Notes: generated by a model from the sequence alone, not told the origin. Shown: positions 25,801 to 32,764, numbered from the stretch's first letter. The stretch is DNA of 43,805 nucleotides from Elusimicrobiota bacterium (GCA_023393825.1 JAEXBW010000012.1:1-43805); one strand, 5' to 3'. Made by a program: numbers and translations.

Positions 25801-26929
25801 AGCTACAAACTACACAAACACGGTTGCGAATCTTTCGCACAATCAGGCGCAGGCTGCTCAGATTGTTGATAAGATGACAGCAACCAGCCTTACGGGCGAT
25901 ATTACAAACCCGTTGCTCCAGCTTGAAGCTTTGGCAGGTCTTAATCCCCAGGGCATTACGGCTGCAACAGGGGCCACAATCAATTCCGCTCTTGCGGATA
26001 TGGACGGAGTTTTATACGCAAACAGCGCATTAACCTCTCTGTTTAACGCAAAGAGCGCGCATGTATACGACAGAATATCATCAAGAAGAGCCGCACCCGC
26101 AACGGGCTGCCCTACTTGCCACGACAATGTTTGGACTCAGTATTACAATCAGTACAATAAAGTTTATGCTGATTCTAATTCCCCCAGATATACAAACAAT
26201 GTATCAGGCGTAATGGCCGGGTACGACAGATATTCCGAAGATAACTCCTTCCTGTTAGGCGCTTTTGCAGGCAGCAGCAAGGCAGACTTAAGACAATATA
26301 AAGACACCATGGATATCAACGATGTTACCGTTGGCGCATACGGCGGTTATTTAGGTGAAGACTGGACCTTTAAAGGTGTTTTATACATGGGTTATCAAGA
26401 TTATGACGGCAGCAGAAGAATAGCCTTTATGAACAGAACAGCCCACGCTCAGTACGACGGTCACAACATTGCTCTTGACCTTGAAGCGGCTTACAACATC
26501 CCCGTTCTCGCGGGTGTCAACGTAAAGCCCTTTGCAGGTTTACTTAACTCATACTCGCACCAGCAGCACTTTAACGAAACGGGCGCGGATTCCCTTAACC
26601 TGAACGTAGAAAGCAACAATGCTTACAATATTCAGGCAAGACTCGGCGCGCAAGCGGAAGGAAAAGTAAGCAAGTTTAATTGGTACGCCAATATGACGGT
26701 AAAGCAATTCTTAGGCAATGATTACGATAGAATAAACGTCTCTCTCTCCCTGCCTGATACAAAGATGGATATTATCAGCGCCAAGCTGGGTAAAACATAC
26801 TTCAGCAGCGGCGTAGGCCTAAGCTATTCCTTAACGGATAACTTAAATATCTTTGGCAACGGCGAAGCAGGCGTAGGCCGTAAAGCTGCAAACTGCTACG
26901 GCAATATCGGCTTTGCCTATAATTGGTAA
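22856..26929 (+). CDS. Autotransporter with Asn-rich repeat passenger
   Basis: A 1357-aa type V secretion protein. Signal peptide MKKTLVVLVSVVFLILQNTAPLFAANA. The passenger (about 30-1000) consists of degenerate beta-helix-like repeats rich in Asn, Thr and Ser (GTLTNNAVIT, NNNALITAG), including two longer units with NTIxNAAGxTxxGTVNF, and an autotransporter-associated strand near TYTGVTTLSSNLSIG and GAGDLTLAM. A helix (GVLYANSALTSLFNAKSAHVYDRISSRR) leads into the barrel (about 1088-1357), which ends in an aromatic (GFAYNW) for Bam recognition. A CPTC motif lies just before the barrel. No protease or other enzyme motif is visible in the passenger, so adhesion or surface display is likely. RBS AAAAGGA. 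Followed 18 bp later by an OmpA-like lipoprotein. Confidence 0.93.
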   Translation: MKKTLVVLVSVVFLILQNTAPLFAANAANWAELYNNSVSAVSSTLTNSVVRTSGDPVVAFPSGYSLYINGGYGISTAVGGTMFSIASGGSLDLATGSYVSGGIVNNGVLSFSNISSVSGGISGSGSLHNYAALSTNDNISQSTLTNSGNINNYGTITASSIQNGGVLSSRANTLYGLIINGGTLNLTGGSNTNTIRNSAGDTASGTVNFSGNSDNNAIVTQYGVTNSGFLNNNAVVTVNTLTNNASAILNNNALITAGGVIGNAGTINTNADLLLASSVVNSGVVNFESGTNRNTIVNAAGNTSVGTVNFTGSTTNNGTITQNTVSNSGTLTNNAVITAAKVENSDVIINNSSIVGALRNTGTISGSGSLAMTGNSTNNGSISQSALSNSGNFTNNSLVELTGVLTNSGTVTTKANLVTASSINNSGQVFFTEGINANVISGAGTTNFGGVSVNNASVAQGTVNNTGTLTSNSAISAATALNNAGTLTSNAAITAGAVTNSGTLNNNALLFASSIANTGVLSNNALLQSATGTNSGTITSSTANYDIAALANNGTLTLTGAGTLGSSGDSITGTGTTTLNGGVGGITNNTAISQTTVNNNGVFNNNASVSATTFNNTSLVYTNASNLSGTVNNSGTVTYTGGTQAGASITGTGNLSINGNTILAGNNTYTGVTTLSSNLSIGDQRNIGTGDILFYGGVLQTTSAAALDNDLTSIAGNNVQIQSLAALSLGGTITGADFIKSGAGDLTLAMASNAYNNTFVQAGKLIGTTANINGSVNVSSGATAEFTDTVTNTLNTVTGNGTVLKSGNSLTNVTNNLTANTVNVTAGKLAVNTANYNVGTTNIGNAAAIGGNGTITGNVNILSGATLAPGNSVDTITVAGNLNLASGSNTTIEVTNTPTVAADKTIVTGNATINTGANLAVDNIGNDRFFEWKSFNILEAAGTLSGAYTYDGSISNYDSSRIGGSLSYDYTNGTVTLLAKRKATNYTNTVANLSHNQAQAAQIVDKMTATSLTGDITNPLLQLEALAGLNPQGITAATGATINSALADMDGVLYANSALTSLFNAKSAHVYDRISSRRAAPATGCPTCHDNVWTQYYNQYNKVYADSNSPRYTNNVSGVMAGYDRYSEDNSFLLGAFAGSSKADLRQYKDTMDINDVTVGAYGGYLGEDWTFKGVLYMGYQDYDGSRRIAFMNRTAHAQYDGHNIALDLEAAYNIPVLAGVNVKPFAGLLNSYSHQQHFNETGADSLNLNVESNNAYNIQARLGAQAEGKVSKFNWYANMTVKQFLGNDYDRINVSLSLPDTKMDIISAKLGKTYFSSGVGLSYSLTDNLNIFGNGEAGVGRKAANCYGNIGFAYNW

Positions 26930-26947
26930 TGGTGGAGAAATAAAATT

Positions 26948-27478
26948 ATGAAAAATCTTATAATACTTTTTCTCTCTTTAGGTTTAACGGGTTGCTTTAT
27001 ATGCACTAAACAGCTTCCCCCTGCCCCGAAGGAAGAAAAAATTGAAGTAATTGTTATTCAGCCGGAACCCACCCCTGTTATAGAAGAAGTTGTCGCCCCC
27101 GCGCCTAAACCTGCGGTAAACGAAACTTCAATCATCGGCGCGGTTACCTTTGAATCTGATAAAGCGGACTTAAAGGATATGGACCTTGAGGCTTTTGATA
27201 AATTATGTCAATATCTTAAGGAAACTCCCTCCGCGGCATTAGTTATTGAGGGACATACGGATAACAGCGGCACAAATGAACATAACAATGCTCTTTCCTT
27301 GGAAAGGGCGCAAGCCTTGGCAGGTAAATTTGTTGAAGCAGGCGTTACAAACAGTATTGAAGTTTTAAGCTATGGGGCGGACAAGCCCGTAGCTTCAAAC
27401 GATACTGAGGAAGGCCGCTCTGCAAATAGAAGAGTTGATGTTTATATTAAAGCCGCGCAGGAAGCCTCTGCCGAGTAA
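26948..27478 (+). CDS. OmpA/Pal-like peptidoglycan-binding lipoprotein
   Basis: A 176-aa lipoprotein: MKNLIILFLSLGLTGC, lipobox LTGC (Cys16). Residues about 20-60 form a Pro/Glu/Val-rich linker (PEPTPVIEEVVAPAPKP). Residues about 65-170 are an OmpA C-terminal domain: GAVTFESDKADL, then VIEGHTDNSGTNEHNNALSLERAQA and VASNDTEEGRSANRRVDVYI, with the conserved Asp and Arg that grip diaminopimelate. It tethers the outer membrane to peptidoglycan. It is 18 bp after the autotransporter with a shared terminator, so the two are probably one transcript; this pairing suggests a role in anchoring or stabilising the envelope around the secreted adhesin. No tol genes are nearby, so I do not call it pal. Confidence 0.9.
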   Translation: MKNLIILFLSLGLTGCFICTKQLPPAPKEEKIEVIVIQPEPTPVIEEVVAPAPKPAVNETSIIGAVTFESDKADLKDMDLEAFDKLCQYLKETPSAALVIEGHTDNSGTNEHNNALSLERAQALAGKFVEAGVTNSIEVLSYGADKPVASNDTEEGRSANRRVDVYIKAAQEASAE

Positions 27479-27502
27479 ATAAACCTTAACACACCAATAT
27501 AA

Positions 27503-27536
27503 AAACCCCTTTAGGTATTTGCCTAAAGGGGTTTTT
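27503..27536 (+). terminator. Strong intrinsic terminator after the OmpA-like gene
   Basis: Perfect stem AAAACCCCTTTAGG / CCTAAAGGGGTTTT, short loop, then a T run. It ends the autotransporter-OmpA transcript, and with its mirrored A run could also work on -. Confidence 0.92.
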
Positions 27537-27569
27537 TACTATCCGTGTAAACTGCAGGCGCAAGCCCGT

Positions 27570-27595
27570 AGAGGAAAGGCTCCCCTCCTTCCTCT
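27570..27595. repeat. Hairpin at the left edge of the IS200/IS605-like remnant
   Basis: AGAGGAA (27570-27576) pairs with TTCCTCT (27589-27595), with AGG/CCT pairing further in across a bulge. It sits about 17-40 bp before the transposase remnant, where IS200/IS605 elements carry a subterminal recognition hairpin. This could be the old left end. Confidence 0.4.
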
Positions 27596-27611
27596 TTAGT
27601 GCAATCTAAAC

Positions 27612-28008
27612 ATGCAAAAACATGCCCATAGTCGCGTCTACTATTGCAGATACGATCTTGTCATGTCAACCAAAAACGGCAAGAGAATATTGATATGTGG
27701 ACTATATATAACGCTCCAATATGGACTTAAGAAGTTTGTCCGAAGACATCTTGAGATAAAGTATAGAAGAAATAACTCATGGCAAAAACCATATTCATAT
27801 TTTAATATCGATGCCACCGAAACTTAGTATAAGTGAGGTGATAAGACTATTAAAATGCAGTACAAGCAGAGAAATAAGGAACAAGTTCAAATTTCTGGAT
27901 ACAATATATTTTGATAGTGATGGTATTTGGTCAGAATGATATTTTATATCAACAGCCGGAATAGATGGATCCGCCGTGAGGAAAGATATAGAAGAGCAAC
28001 GGCAATAA
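27612..28008 (+). pseudogene. Decayed IS200/IS605 TnpA (Y1 transposase)
   Basis: The first frame (27612 onward) reads HSRVYYCRYDLVMSTKNGKRIL, matching the TnpA start (YH-LVW-TKYR-KVL). After a frameshift near 27760, the next frame reads ITHGKNHIHILISMPPKLSI, which carries the HxH (HIH) metal motif of Y1 transposases, then SEVIRLLKCSTSREI. An in-frame TGA at 27937-27939 interrupts the SRGYFVST-equivalent (SE*YFISTAGID), followed by GSAVRKDIEEQ and a stop at 28006-28008. One frameshift plus one nonsense codon means the gene is dead. No tnpB is visible next to it. Confidence 0.75.
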
Positions 28009-28043
28009 GAGTAAGGGCAAACAGCAACGTTGTTTGAGCTTTA

Positions 28044-28088
28044 ATAAAAATCCCCGTCGGGCGTAATGCCGAACGGGGATTTTTATTG
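28044..28088. terminator. Strong hairpin after the TnpA remnant
   Basis: Fifteen-base arms AATAAAAATCCCCGT (28044-28058) and ACGGGGATTTTTATT (28074-28088) with a smaller inner pairing. It has T runs on both strands and would terminate either way. It starts 36 bp after the tnpA remnant stop; it may also be the right-end structure of the old element. Confidence 0.75.
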
Positions 28089-28271
28089 TTATTTTATAAA
28101 TAAATGGCGGAGATTTCAGTATTAACAGCAACCTTCTCTAAAGCTGGGGTAATTTGTTGAGATGATTTTGCGGTTATTTTTTATTTGGTGCAACGAAGTG
28201 CGATGGCGCACCCCCAGTATATCGTGATCGGGCGGAGCCCCACATATATGAGTGAAACAGAAAATAAAAAA

Positions 28272-28306
28272 GAGCCGCTGCGGTGTGCTTCACACCAAAA
28301 GGGCTC
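28272..28306 (-). terminator. Hairpin, possible terminator of the WYL-nuclease operon
   Basis: GAGCC/GGCTC enclose a perfect inner stem GGTGTG/CACACC with a CTT loop. On the - strand it is followed by TTTTTTATTTT. It is some 330 bp beyond the last possible coding bases of the - strand operon, so the assignment is tentative. Confidence 0.45.
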
Positions 28307-28360
28307 AAAAAACGGAGTACGAAGGAAGATTAGCTCAATGTTGTAGTTTATTATTGGCAA

Positions 28361-28481
28361 CTTCCCGTGAAACAGCGAATTTACAGGGAAAATTAGCGTT
28401 TTTTGCTATTTTAAGCTGATTTTTCAGGCAAGTTCACCTATACGGCGATAAGAAATTCCCTATAAAAAATAACAGCGAATT
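28361..28481. repeat. ACAGGGAATT palindromic element, copy 2
   Basis: Left edge CTTCCCGTGAAACAGCGAAT followed by TTACAGGGAAAAT; right edge ATTCCCT ... AACAGCGAATT (28454-28481). Edges, order and spacing match 9821-9965, while the middle is diverged. The surrounding 28089-28633 is AT-rich without a recognisable gene. Confidence 0.55.
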
Positions 28482-28633
28482 ATATTTTTGTTTCAAGGAT
28501 TTAATTTCTTTTAACAGACAAATAATATAAACATAAAATGATTATTATTTTAACTGAGATAGTCTCTATTTTGTTAAAAATATAAAACTTTATTAATTAT
28601 AACTAAAATATTAAAAGTTTATTATTATTAGTT

Positions 28634-28804
28634 TTAAAAATCACATTCAAAATTTTCGCCAAGCGCATTTAGTCTTCCATTCACCTCAGCCACATAAAAT
28701 GCAAACGGATCAAATTCTTCACAATCCTCTTCTTCCCAACATAACCAATCTTTATAATCTTCTTTTTCTTGTGATACCTTGCCTTTTATTACTTCTATAA
28801 AATT
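28634..28804 (-). other. In-frame 56-codon coding-like extension after the nuclease stop
   Basis: After the nuclease TAA the same frame stays open for 56 codons (NFIEVIKGKVSQEKEDY, DWLCWEEEDCEEFDPFAFYV, AEVNGRLNALGENFECDF, then TAA). It contains no ATG or TTG and only two late GTG codons, so it is not an independent ORF with a normal start. The composition (acidic, with Trp, Tyr and Cys) looks coding rather than random AT-rich DNA. Possibilities: the nuclease gene lost its tail to a nonsense mutation, stop read-through, or this is the remainder of a second small gene that lost its start. Confidence 0.4.
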
Positions 28805-30016
28805 TTATAACTCTATGCCTTGGTTCTTTAGTTGGTTTGCGATATCTAATAGCTCGTTAATTTTTTCTTTATAATATGTCAAAGCGGCATTATCTTCATT
28901 AAATAGATATTTTACGGTCTCTAATTCCCAAAATCTAAAACTATCAATACGGTATATTAACGGCCACCAGGGGGTCTGCTCGGCGCCGAAGTTATTTTTT
29001 ATACCGGTTCTTATGTGATTATTATCTGTTTTATCGCTTAAAAAGCGAAAGCCGTAAATACCGGTATTGCCCTCTAAATTAAAGCAAAGGCAGATTTTCT
29101 TCCACTCAGGTATATTTATGCGGAATCCAGATAGACCTTGATCATTCGATATGGTTTCCATTTGTATATAGGTATTCCGTTCTTTTAAAAATACCTCAAG
29201 AGGTTGTAGCAATCGGTTTATGATGACGTTGTTCTTCGCTTCTTTCAGATTACTAAATACATCTACTGCGCCAGAAAAACTTTCTTTATCTTTTATTAAA
29301 ATATCTATTATTTCTTTGGTCATTTCCGGGTTTCTCCCTTGTCCTGTTAAATCTTTTATGAGTAGAATGTATTGCTTAATAGCCATTGATATAAATGATG
29401 ACTCCTTGGATACGGCTAGGCATTTCTCCAGCCACTTTAAAATGTGTTTTTGATAGGACATAGGATAGTATTTTTTGGACAAACTCCATAAGCTGTCCTT
29501 CGTGGCATCCTTTCCGTTCATTGTCAGGTAAATTATTTCTGCATCTGGACACGCTTTATTATACCTGTATAATTGTTTGGGCTGATCACCGGCGTATATT
29601 ACCTTATTTTCTATCACAAGCTGCTTTTTGCCACTTTTTATAAAAATATCTATACGGCCGCCGCTTTCATAGTCTTTACTGACTGGACCTATGTATTTTT
29701 CGGTCTCCACCTGTACAGTACCATCTGAGAAGCCTGAGAAATATGATTCTAATTCTTTATACTCCTCCTGCAGCGTTTCCAAAAATAACTTTAAAAATTG
29801 ATTATTATTTTCGGGGCTTGTTTGTGAATCCAGAAGCCTAGATATAAAATAGGAGTGGAGTAACTCTTTCTCGTAGTCCGTTTTACCTATCGCATAGAAG
29901 ATATTCCAATTTTCGCCGGCAAGGGCGGATTTTTCATCATACTTATGCCTAATGGTGGAAAGTTGTTTAAGGATATTTCCCAACACAACTTCTGTATTAT
30001 TAAATTCTGTGTTCAT
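28805..30016 (-). CDS. PD-(D/E)XK nuclease superfamily protein
   Basis: A 403-aa protein whose N-terminal half carries a PD-(D/E)XK core: ENWNIFYAIGKTDYEKELLHSYFISRLLD (conserved entry helix), VQVETEK, then GGRIDIFIKSGKKQLVIENKV with Asp123, Glu136 and Lys138 as the D...ExK triad, and AGDQPKQLYRY. This arrangement matches the group with Pfam name PDDEXK_4, whose members are often accessory and linked to phage defence. The C-terminal half (about 230-403) is a separate mixed domain. It is probably co-transcribed with the WYL regulator 72 bp upstream. The DNA is clearly more AT-rich than the core genes, suggesting transfer. Target (DNA, foreign or self) unknown. Confidence 0.75.
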   Translation of the reverse strand: MNTEFNNTEVVLGNILKQLSTIRHKYDEKSALAGENWNIFYAIGKTDYEKELLHSYFISRLLDSQTSPENNNQFLKLFLETLQEEYKELESYFSGFSDGTVQVETEKYIGPVSKDYESGGRIDIFIKSGKKQLVIENKVIYAGDQPKQLYRYNKACPDAEIIYLTMNGKDATKDSLWSLSKKYYPMSYQKHILKWLEKCLAVSKESSFISMAIKQYILLIKDLTGQGRNPEMTKEIIDILIKDKESFSGAVDVFSNLKEAKNNVIINRLLQPLEVFLKERNTYIQMETISNDQGLSGFRINIPEWKKICLCFNLEGNTGIYGFRFLSDKTDNNHIRTGIKNNFGAEQTPWWPLIYRIDSFRFWELETVKYLFNEDNAALTYYKEKINELLDIANQLKNQGIEL

Positions 30017-30088
30017 ATATGCTCATTATTATTCTTAATGGTGCCTACAGATATATTTTACATATTGAAGGCGACATATGCCTGTCGC

Positions 30089-31012
30089 TTAATTTATATT
30101 TTCTAAATATTTATTTATCTTTTTCTTTATATCTTCTGCCAAATTTTGTGGAGATATAACTTTTATATATGGTATCCAATGTAAAATTATGGGTGTTATT
30201 TCCAGAAATCTAGCCGCCTGACAGGTTATTATCAAGCTGCCATCCTTCTTTTCTTTTTCCATTTTTTGCAGAGGAAAATATTCTTTGTTTTTGAAATATC
30301 CTGCTATTTCTCTAGATATCACCATTTTTACTTCAATATTTCTACTCTCTTCAAACCATATGTTTACACTTTCCTGGATAATCTTATTTATATTGCCTGC
30401 ATATTCAAAGTGCACATCCGACGGACTTGCTTTAGTTATTTGCTCTAAGCGAAATTTCAGAAGATATCCTTGTGTGCCAACAGCCAATAAGTACCAAAAA
30501 CCTTCATACCATGCTATTTTGAGAGGCTTAAGCTTATAATATCCAGGTTTTGCACCACCAACATAATAGATACTAAGTATTTCTTTATTTTTTATTGTGG
30601 TTTCTATTGTTCTGGTAATATCAGTGGATGCATATCGTGTCCCTGCCGGTATTTTTATAAAGAACGGATTGTCTTCATGTATGTTTATAAATTTCTTCTG
30701 GAGCGAGGAAAATGATTTAGAAAAATCTCTGCCGAGTGCGCCCGCAGTTTCAGATATGAAAACAAGTAAAGCGGCTTCTTTATCAGAAATTTTCATTTTA
30801 CTTAAAGAGAAATTTCTCTCAAATGCGTATAAACCGGGTTTTGGGCAGTATAATGGGAAGCCCGCATAATCTATTGATTTAACATCACGTTGCAGGGTAC
30901 GAGAGGAAACTCCCAAGCTTTCAGCCTGTTTGGCTAGGTTTATAGTTCCGCTATCTAACTCATTAAGAAGATATAAAATACGGGTTATTTTATTCCGCAT
31001 TTCTTTATTCAT
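30089..31012 (-). CDS. HTH-WYL transcriptional regulator
   Basis: A 307-aa regulator: an N-terminal winged helix (ILYLLNELDSGTINLAKQAESLGVSSRTLQRDVKSI), then a WYL domain (about 140-205: ILSIYYVGGAKPGYYKLKPL, AWYEGFWYLLAV, LLKFRLEQI) and a C-terminal WCX-like part. WYL domains sense nucleotides or nucleic acid. WYL regulators such as BrxR and CapW repress phage-defence operons, which fits the nuclease downstream. I use ATG 31012, with GGAG eight bases before it, rather than a TTG at 31024 that would overlap the RBS. A palindrome lies 18 bp upstream of the start. Confidence 0.85.
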   Translation of the reverse strand: MNKEMRNKITRILYLLNELDSGTINLAKQAESLGVSSRTLQRDVKSIDYAGFPLYCPKPGLYAFERNFSLSKMKISDKEAALLVFISETAGALGRDFSKSFSSLQKKFINIHEDNPFFIKIPAGTRYASTDITRTIETTIKNKEILSIYYVGGAKPGYYKLKPLKIAWYEGFWYLLAVGTQGYLLKFRLEQITKASPSDVHFEYAGNINKIIQESVNIWFEESRNIEVKMVISREIAGYFKNKEYFPLQKMEKEKKDGSLIITCQAARFLEITPIILHWIPYIKVISPQNLAEDIKKKINKYLENIN

Positions 31013-31029
31013 ACAAGACTCCAAAGTGT

Positions 31030-31061
31030 CCGACAGTATGTTGTCGGGTATCTAAATTATA
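31030..31061 (-). promoter_or_regulatory. -10 box and palindromic operator for the WYL gene
   Basis: On - a TATAAT box (31056-31061) is followed by the palindrome CCGACA - six bases - TGTCGG (31030-31047), which would cover the transcription start. The -35 is poor. Binding by the WYL protein itself would give autorepression, as in other WYL-controlled defence loci (inference). Confidence 0.5.
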
Positions 31062-31101
31062 CTTTAATATATCTCAAAAAACATAAATGGAGGAGTCATA
31101 A

Positions 31102-32118
31102 ATGTGGATTAACCCTTGCCAATCAAAAGGAACGGAATATTTAGAAGATACGCGCTCTCAAATACGATCTGTCAGGAAGAGGATTAAAGATAAAAGAAGT
31201 AAAAAATGGCTCATATTTAATAAATATATAAAATACAATAAAAATGGGGACGTATCATTAGAAAAAACATTCTTCCCAGACAAAGAATCTTCGTTAAAAT
31301 ATAAATATAATCAGGCGGGGCAATGTATAGAATACACGGAGGAAAGTTCTTGTGGTTCTTTTAAACGTTCGTTGCGTGAAATTGATGAGAATGGCAATGA
31401 TAGTTATTCTTATTTCTTTAGGCTTGACCCCAAAAAAGGACCATATGGTAGCGTCTCTATCAACACGTTTGATAAAAAAGGACGTAAAATAGATACTGAT
31501 ACTTATTTTGCTGATGGAGGATATACGAAGCATAAATATTTTTATAGAAATAATACAAAAGTAGCATTTATATATAACTCTCTGGGCAAAATTACAGCCA
31601 AATATAAGCTAAGAGGCAAAAACAACTCTTTTGCAGACTCTATTAATGAGAGTGTTTATTTTATTGGCAAAAGAATTGAAAGAAGTTATAGCGAACAGAA
31701 ATGTAAATATGACTCCGGAGGTTATAAAATTTTAGAAAAATCAAGATGGGTTAGTAGCGACTCAAGGCAAGGATCACCCAATATATATTTAAATAAAACA
31801 CAAAGAAAAACCGAAATAAAATATAAATATGATAAAGCTGGTAATCTTGTACAGAAGTACTATTATAACGACGGAAAAATACACAGTAAAGACATTATCA
31901 CCCATGAAACGACAATTGAGCATGGGAAGAGAGTTTGCATTAGGTGTGAGGATTGCTATCAGTGTGGAAAAATAGTTTTTAGAGCAATTTGCAAACATGA
32001 AAATTTTGATAAAAAGGGAAATTGGGGAATAGAAACCACATCTTTGGAAAAAATTGAACACAATAAGACTTCTATTTTATGTTTTCATAAAGAAGAAAGA
32101 AAAATCCAATACCGTTAG
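31102..32118 (+). CDS. YD-repeat-like protein of unknown function
   Basis: A 338-aa hydrophilic protein, rich in Lys, Tyr, Asn and Gly, with degenerate YD/RHS-like repeats: LKYKYNQAGQCIEYTEESS, REIDENGNDSYSYF, NTFDKKGRKIDTDTYF, YNSLGKITAKYKL and IKYKYDKAGNLVQKYYYNDGK. Some Cys pairs occur near the C-terminus (CIRCEDCYQC). No signal peptide or membrane segment is visible at the N-terminus. RBS GGAGGAG before ATG is strong. It is transcribed away from the WYL gene across an 89-bp gap with the palindrome. YD repeats are usually carbohydrate-binding or toxin-shell modules; whether this short protein is a stand-alone or a broken RHS piece I cannot tell. AT-rich like its neighbours. Confidence 0.65.
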   Translation: MWINPCQSKGTEYLEDTRSQIRSVRKRIKDKRSKKWLIFNKYIKYNKNGDVSLEKTFFPDKESSLKYKYNQAGQCIEYTEESSCGSFKRSLREIDENGNDSYSYFFRLDPKKGPYGSVSINTFDKKGRKIDTDTYFADGGYTKHKYFYRNNTKVAFIYNSLGKITAKYKLRGKNNSFADSINESVYFIGKRIERSYSEQKCKYDSGGYKILEKSRWVSSDSRQGSPNIYLNKTQRKTEIKYKYDKAGNLVQKYYYNDGKIHSKDIITHETTIEHGKRVCIRCEDCYQCGKIVFRAICKHENFDKKGNWGIETTSLEKIEHNKTSILCFHKEERKIQYR

Positions 32119-32219
32119 AGTTAATATGCCGCAATGATATATTTAGGCAGTCACAAAAGCTAAAACTATTTTTTCTGTTTTAGGATAGGTAAGCATCTTT
32201 TTAAATATTTCATAAGTAA

Positions 32220-32510
32220 GTTGAGTATCATCTTATAAAAGAAAGGGCCCATAAATTTATAGCTTCTTATAATAAAGAGGACTTATTTCCTGAAAAACTG
32301 ATTAAAGAGGATGATATCTCAAACATTGAAAACATTCTCCTGCCAAAAGCAAATATGGTAGCAGAAATGGGGAATTCATATTATGGAACGACAACCGGCA
32401 AATGCTTTGGTGTTGATCCTTATGGTAGACCCCTTGATCCAACTGAATCAGAACGCGACTTTAAAGAAATGCAAGACGAAGTAAAGAGTATTATGAAGAA
32501 TCGTAAGTGA
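32220..32510 (+). pseudogene. Orphan coding fragment lacking a proper start
   Basis: The frame is open for 96 codons after a stop at 32217-32219: VEYHLIKERAHKFIASYNKE, DLFPEKLIKEDDISNIENIL, ending RDFKEMQDEVKSIMKNRK. There is no ATG, GTG or TTG in the first 40 codons; the first ATG (32355) would give only 51 aa beginning MVAEMGNSYYGTTTGKCFGV and continuing DPYGRPLDPTE. The amino-acid composition is that of a real protein. Best read as a 5'-truncated gene remnant in the accessory island. Family unknown. Confidence 0.45.
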
Positions 32511-32533
32511 TAAGTGTAAAGGTGACTGCGAAA

Positions 32534-32566
32534 AGGGCAAACAGAGAATTTTTGGCTGTTTGCCCT
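32534..32566 (+). terminator. Intrinsic terminator after the orphan fragment
   Basis: Perfect 11-base stem AGGGCAAACAG / CTGTTTGCCCT, then ATATTTTTGG. It lies 23 bp after the fragment's stop, which supports that a + strand gene once ended here. Confidence 0.65.
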
Positions 32567-32643
32567 ATATTTTTGGCTAAAATGGCTTTAGAGAATGGGT
32601 ACAGAGAAAAATACCTAAAAACTTCCGACGAGAGGTAAAAAAA

Positions 32644-32681
32644 TGCCCCGGTTTAGAGGGGACTTTCTCTAAATCGGGGCA
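32644..32681 (-). terminator. Terminator of tRNA-Asp (and murB)
   Basis: Stem TGCCCCG-G-TTTAGAG (32644-32658) / CTCTAAA-T-CGGGGCA (32667-32681). On the - strand it is followed by TTTTTTT. It lies six bases past the tRNA 3' end. Confidence 0.85.
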
Positions 32682-32686
32682 CTAAA

Positions 32687-32764
32687 TGGCGGAGTCAACG
32701 GGATTCGAACCCGCGGTCTCTGCCTTGACAGGGCAGCGTGTTAACCAGGCTACACCATGACTCC
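32687..32764 (-). tRNA. tRNA-Asp (anticodon GTC), CCA encoded
   Basis: The - strand folds into a full cloverleaf: acceptor stem GGAGTCA/TGACTCC, anticodon stem CTGCC/GGCAG with loop CTGTCAA (anticodon GTC), T arm with GGTTCGAATCC, discriminator G73 (an aspartate identity base) and an encoded CCA. It has its own promoter and terminator. Confidence 0.97.

Noticed and set aside
31013..31024. TTG start extending the WYL protein by four residues
   Set aside because: The GGAG that serves ATG 31012 lies inside this extension.
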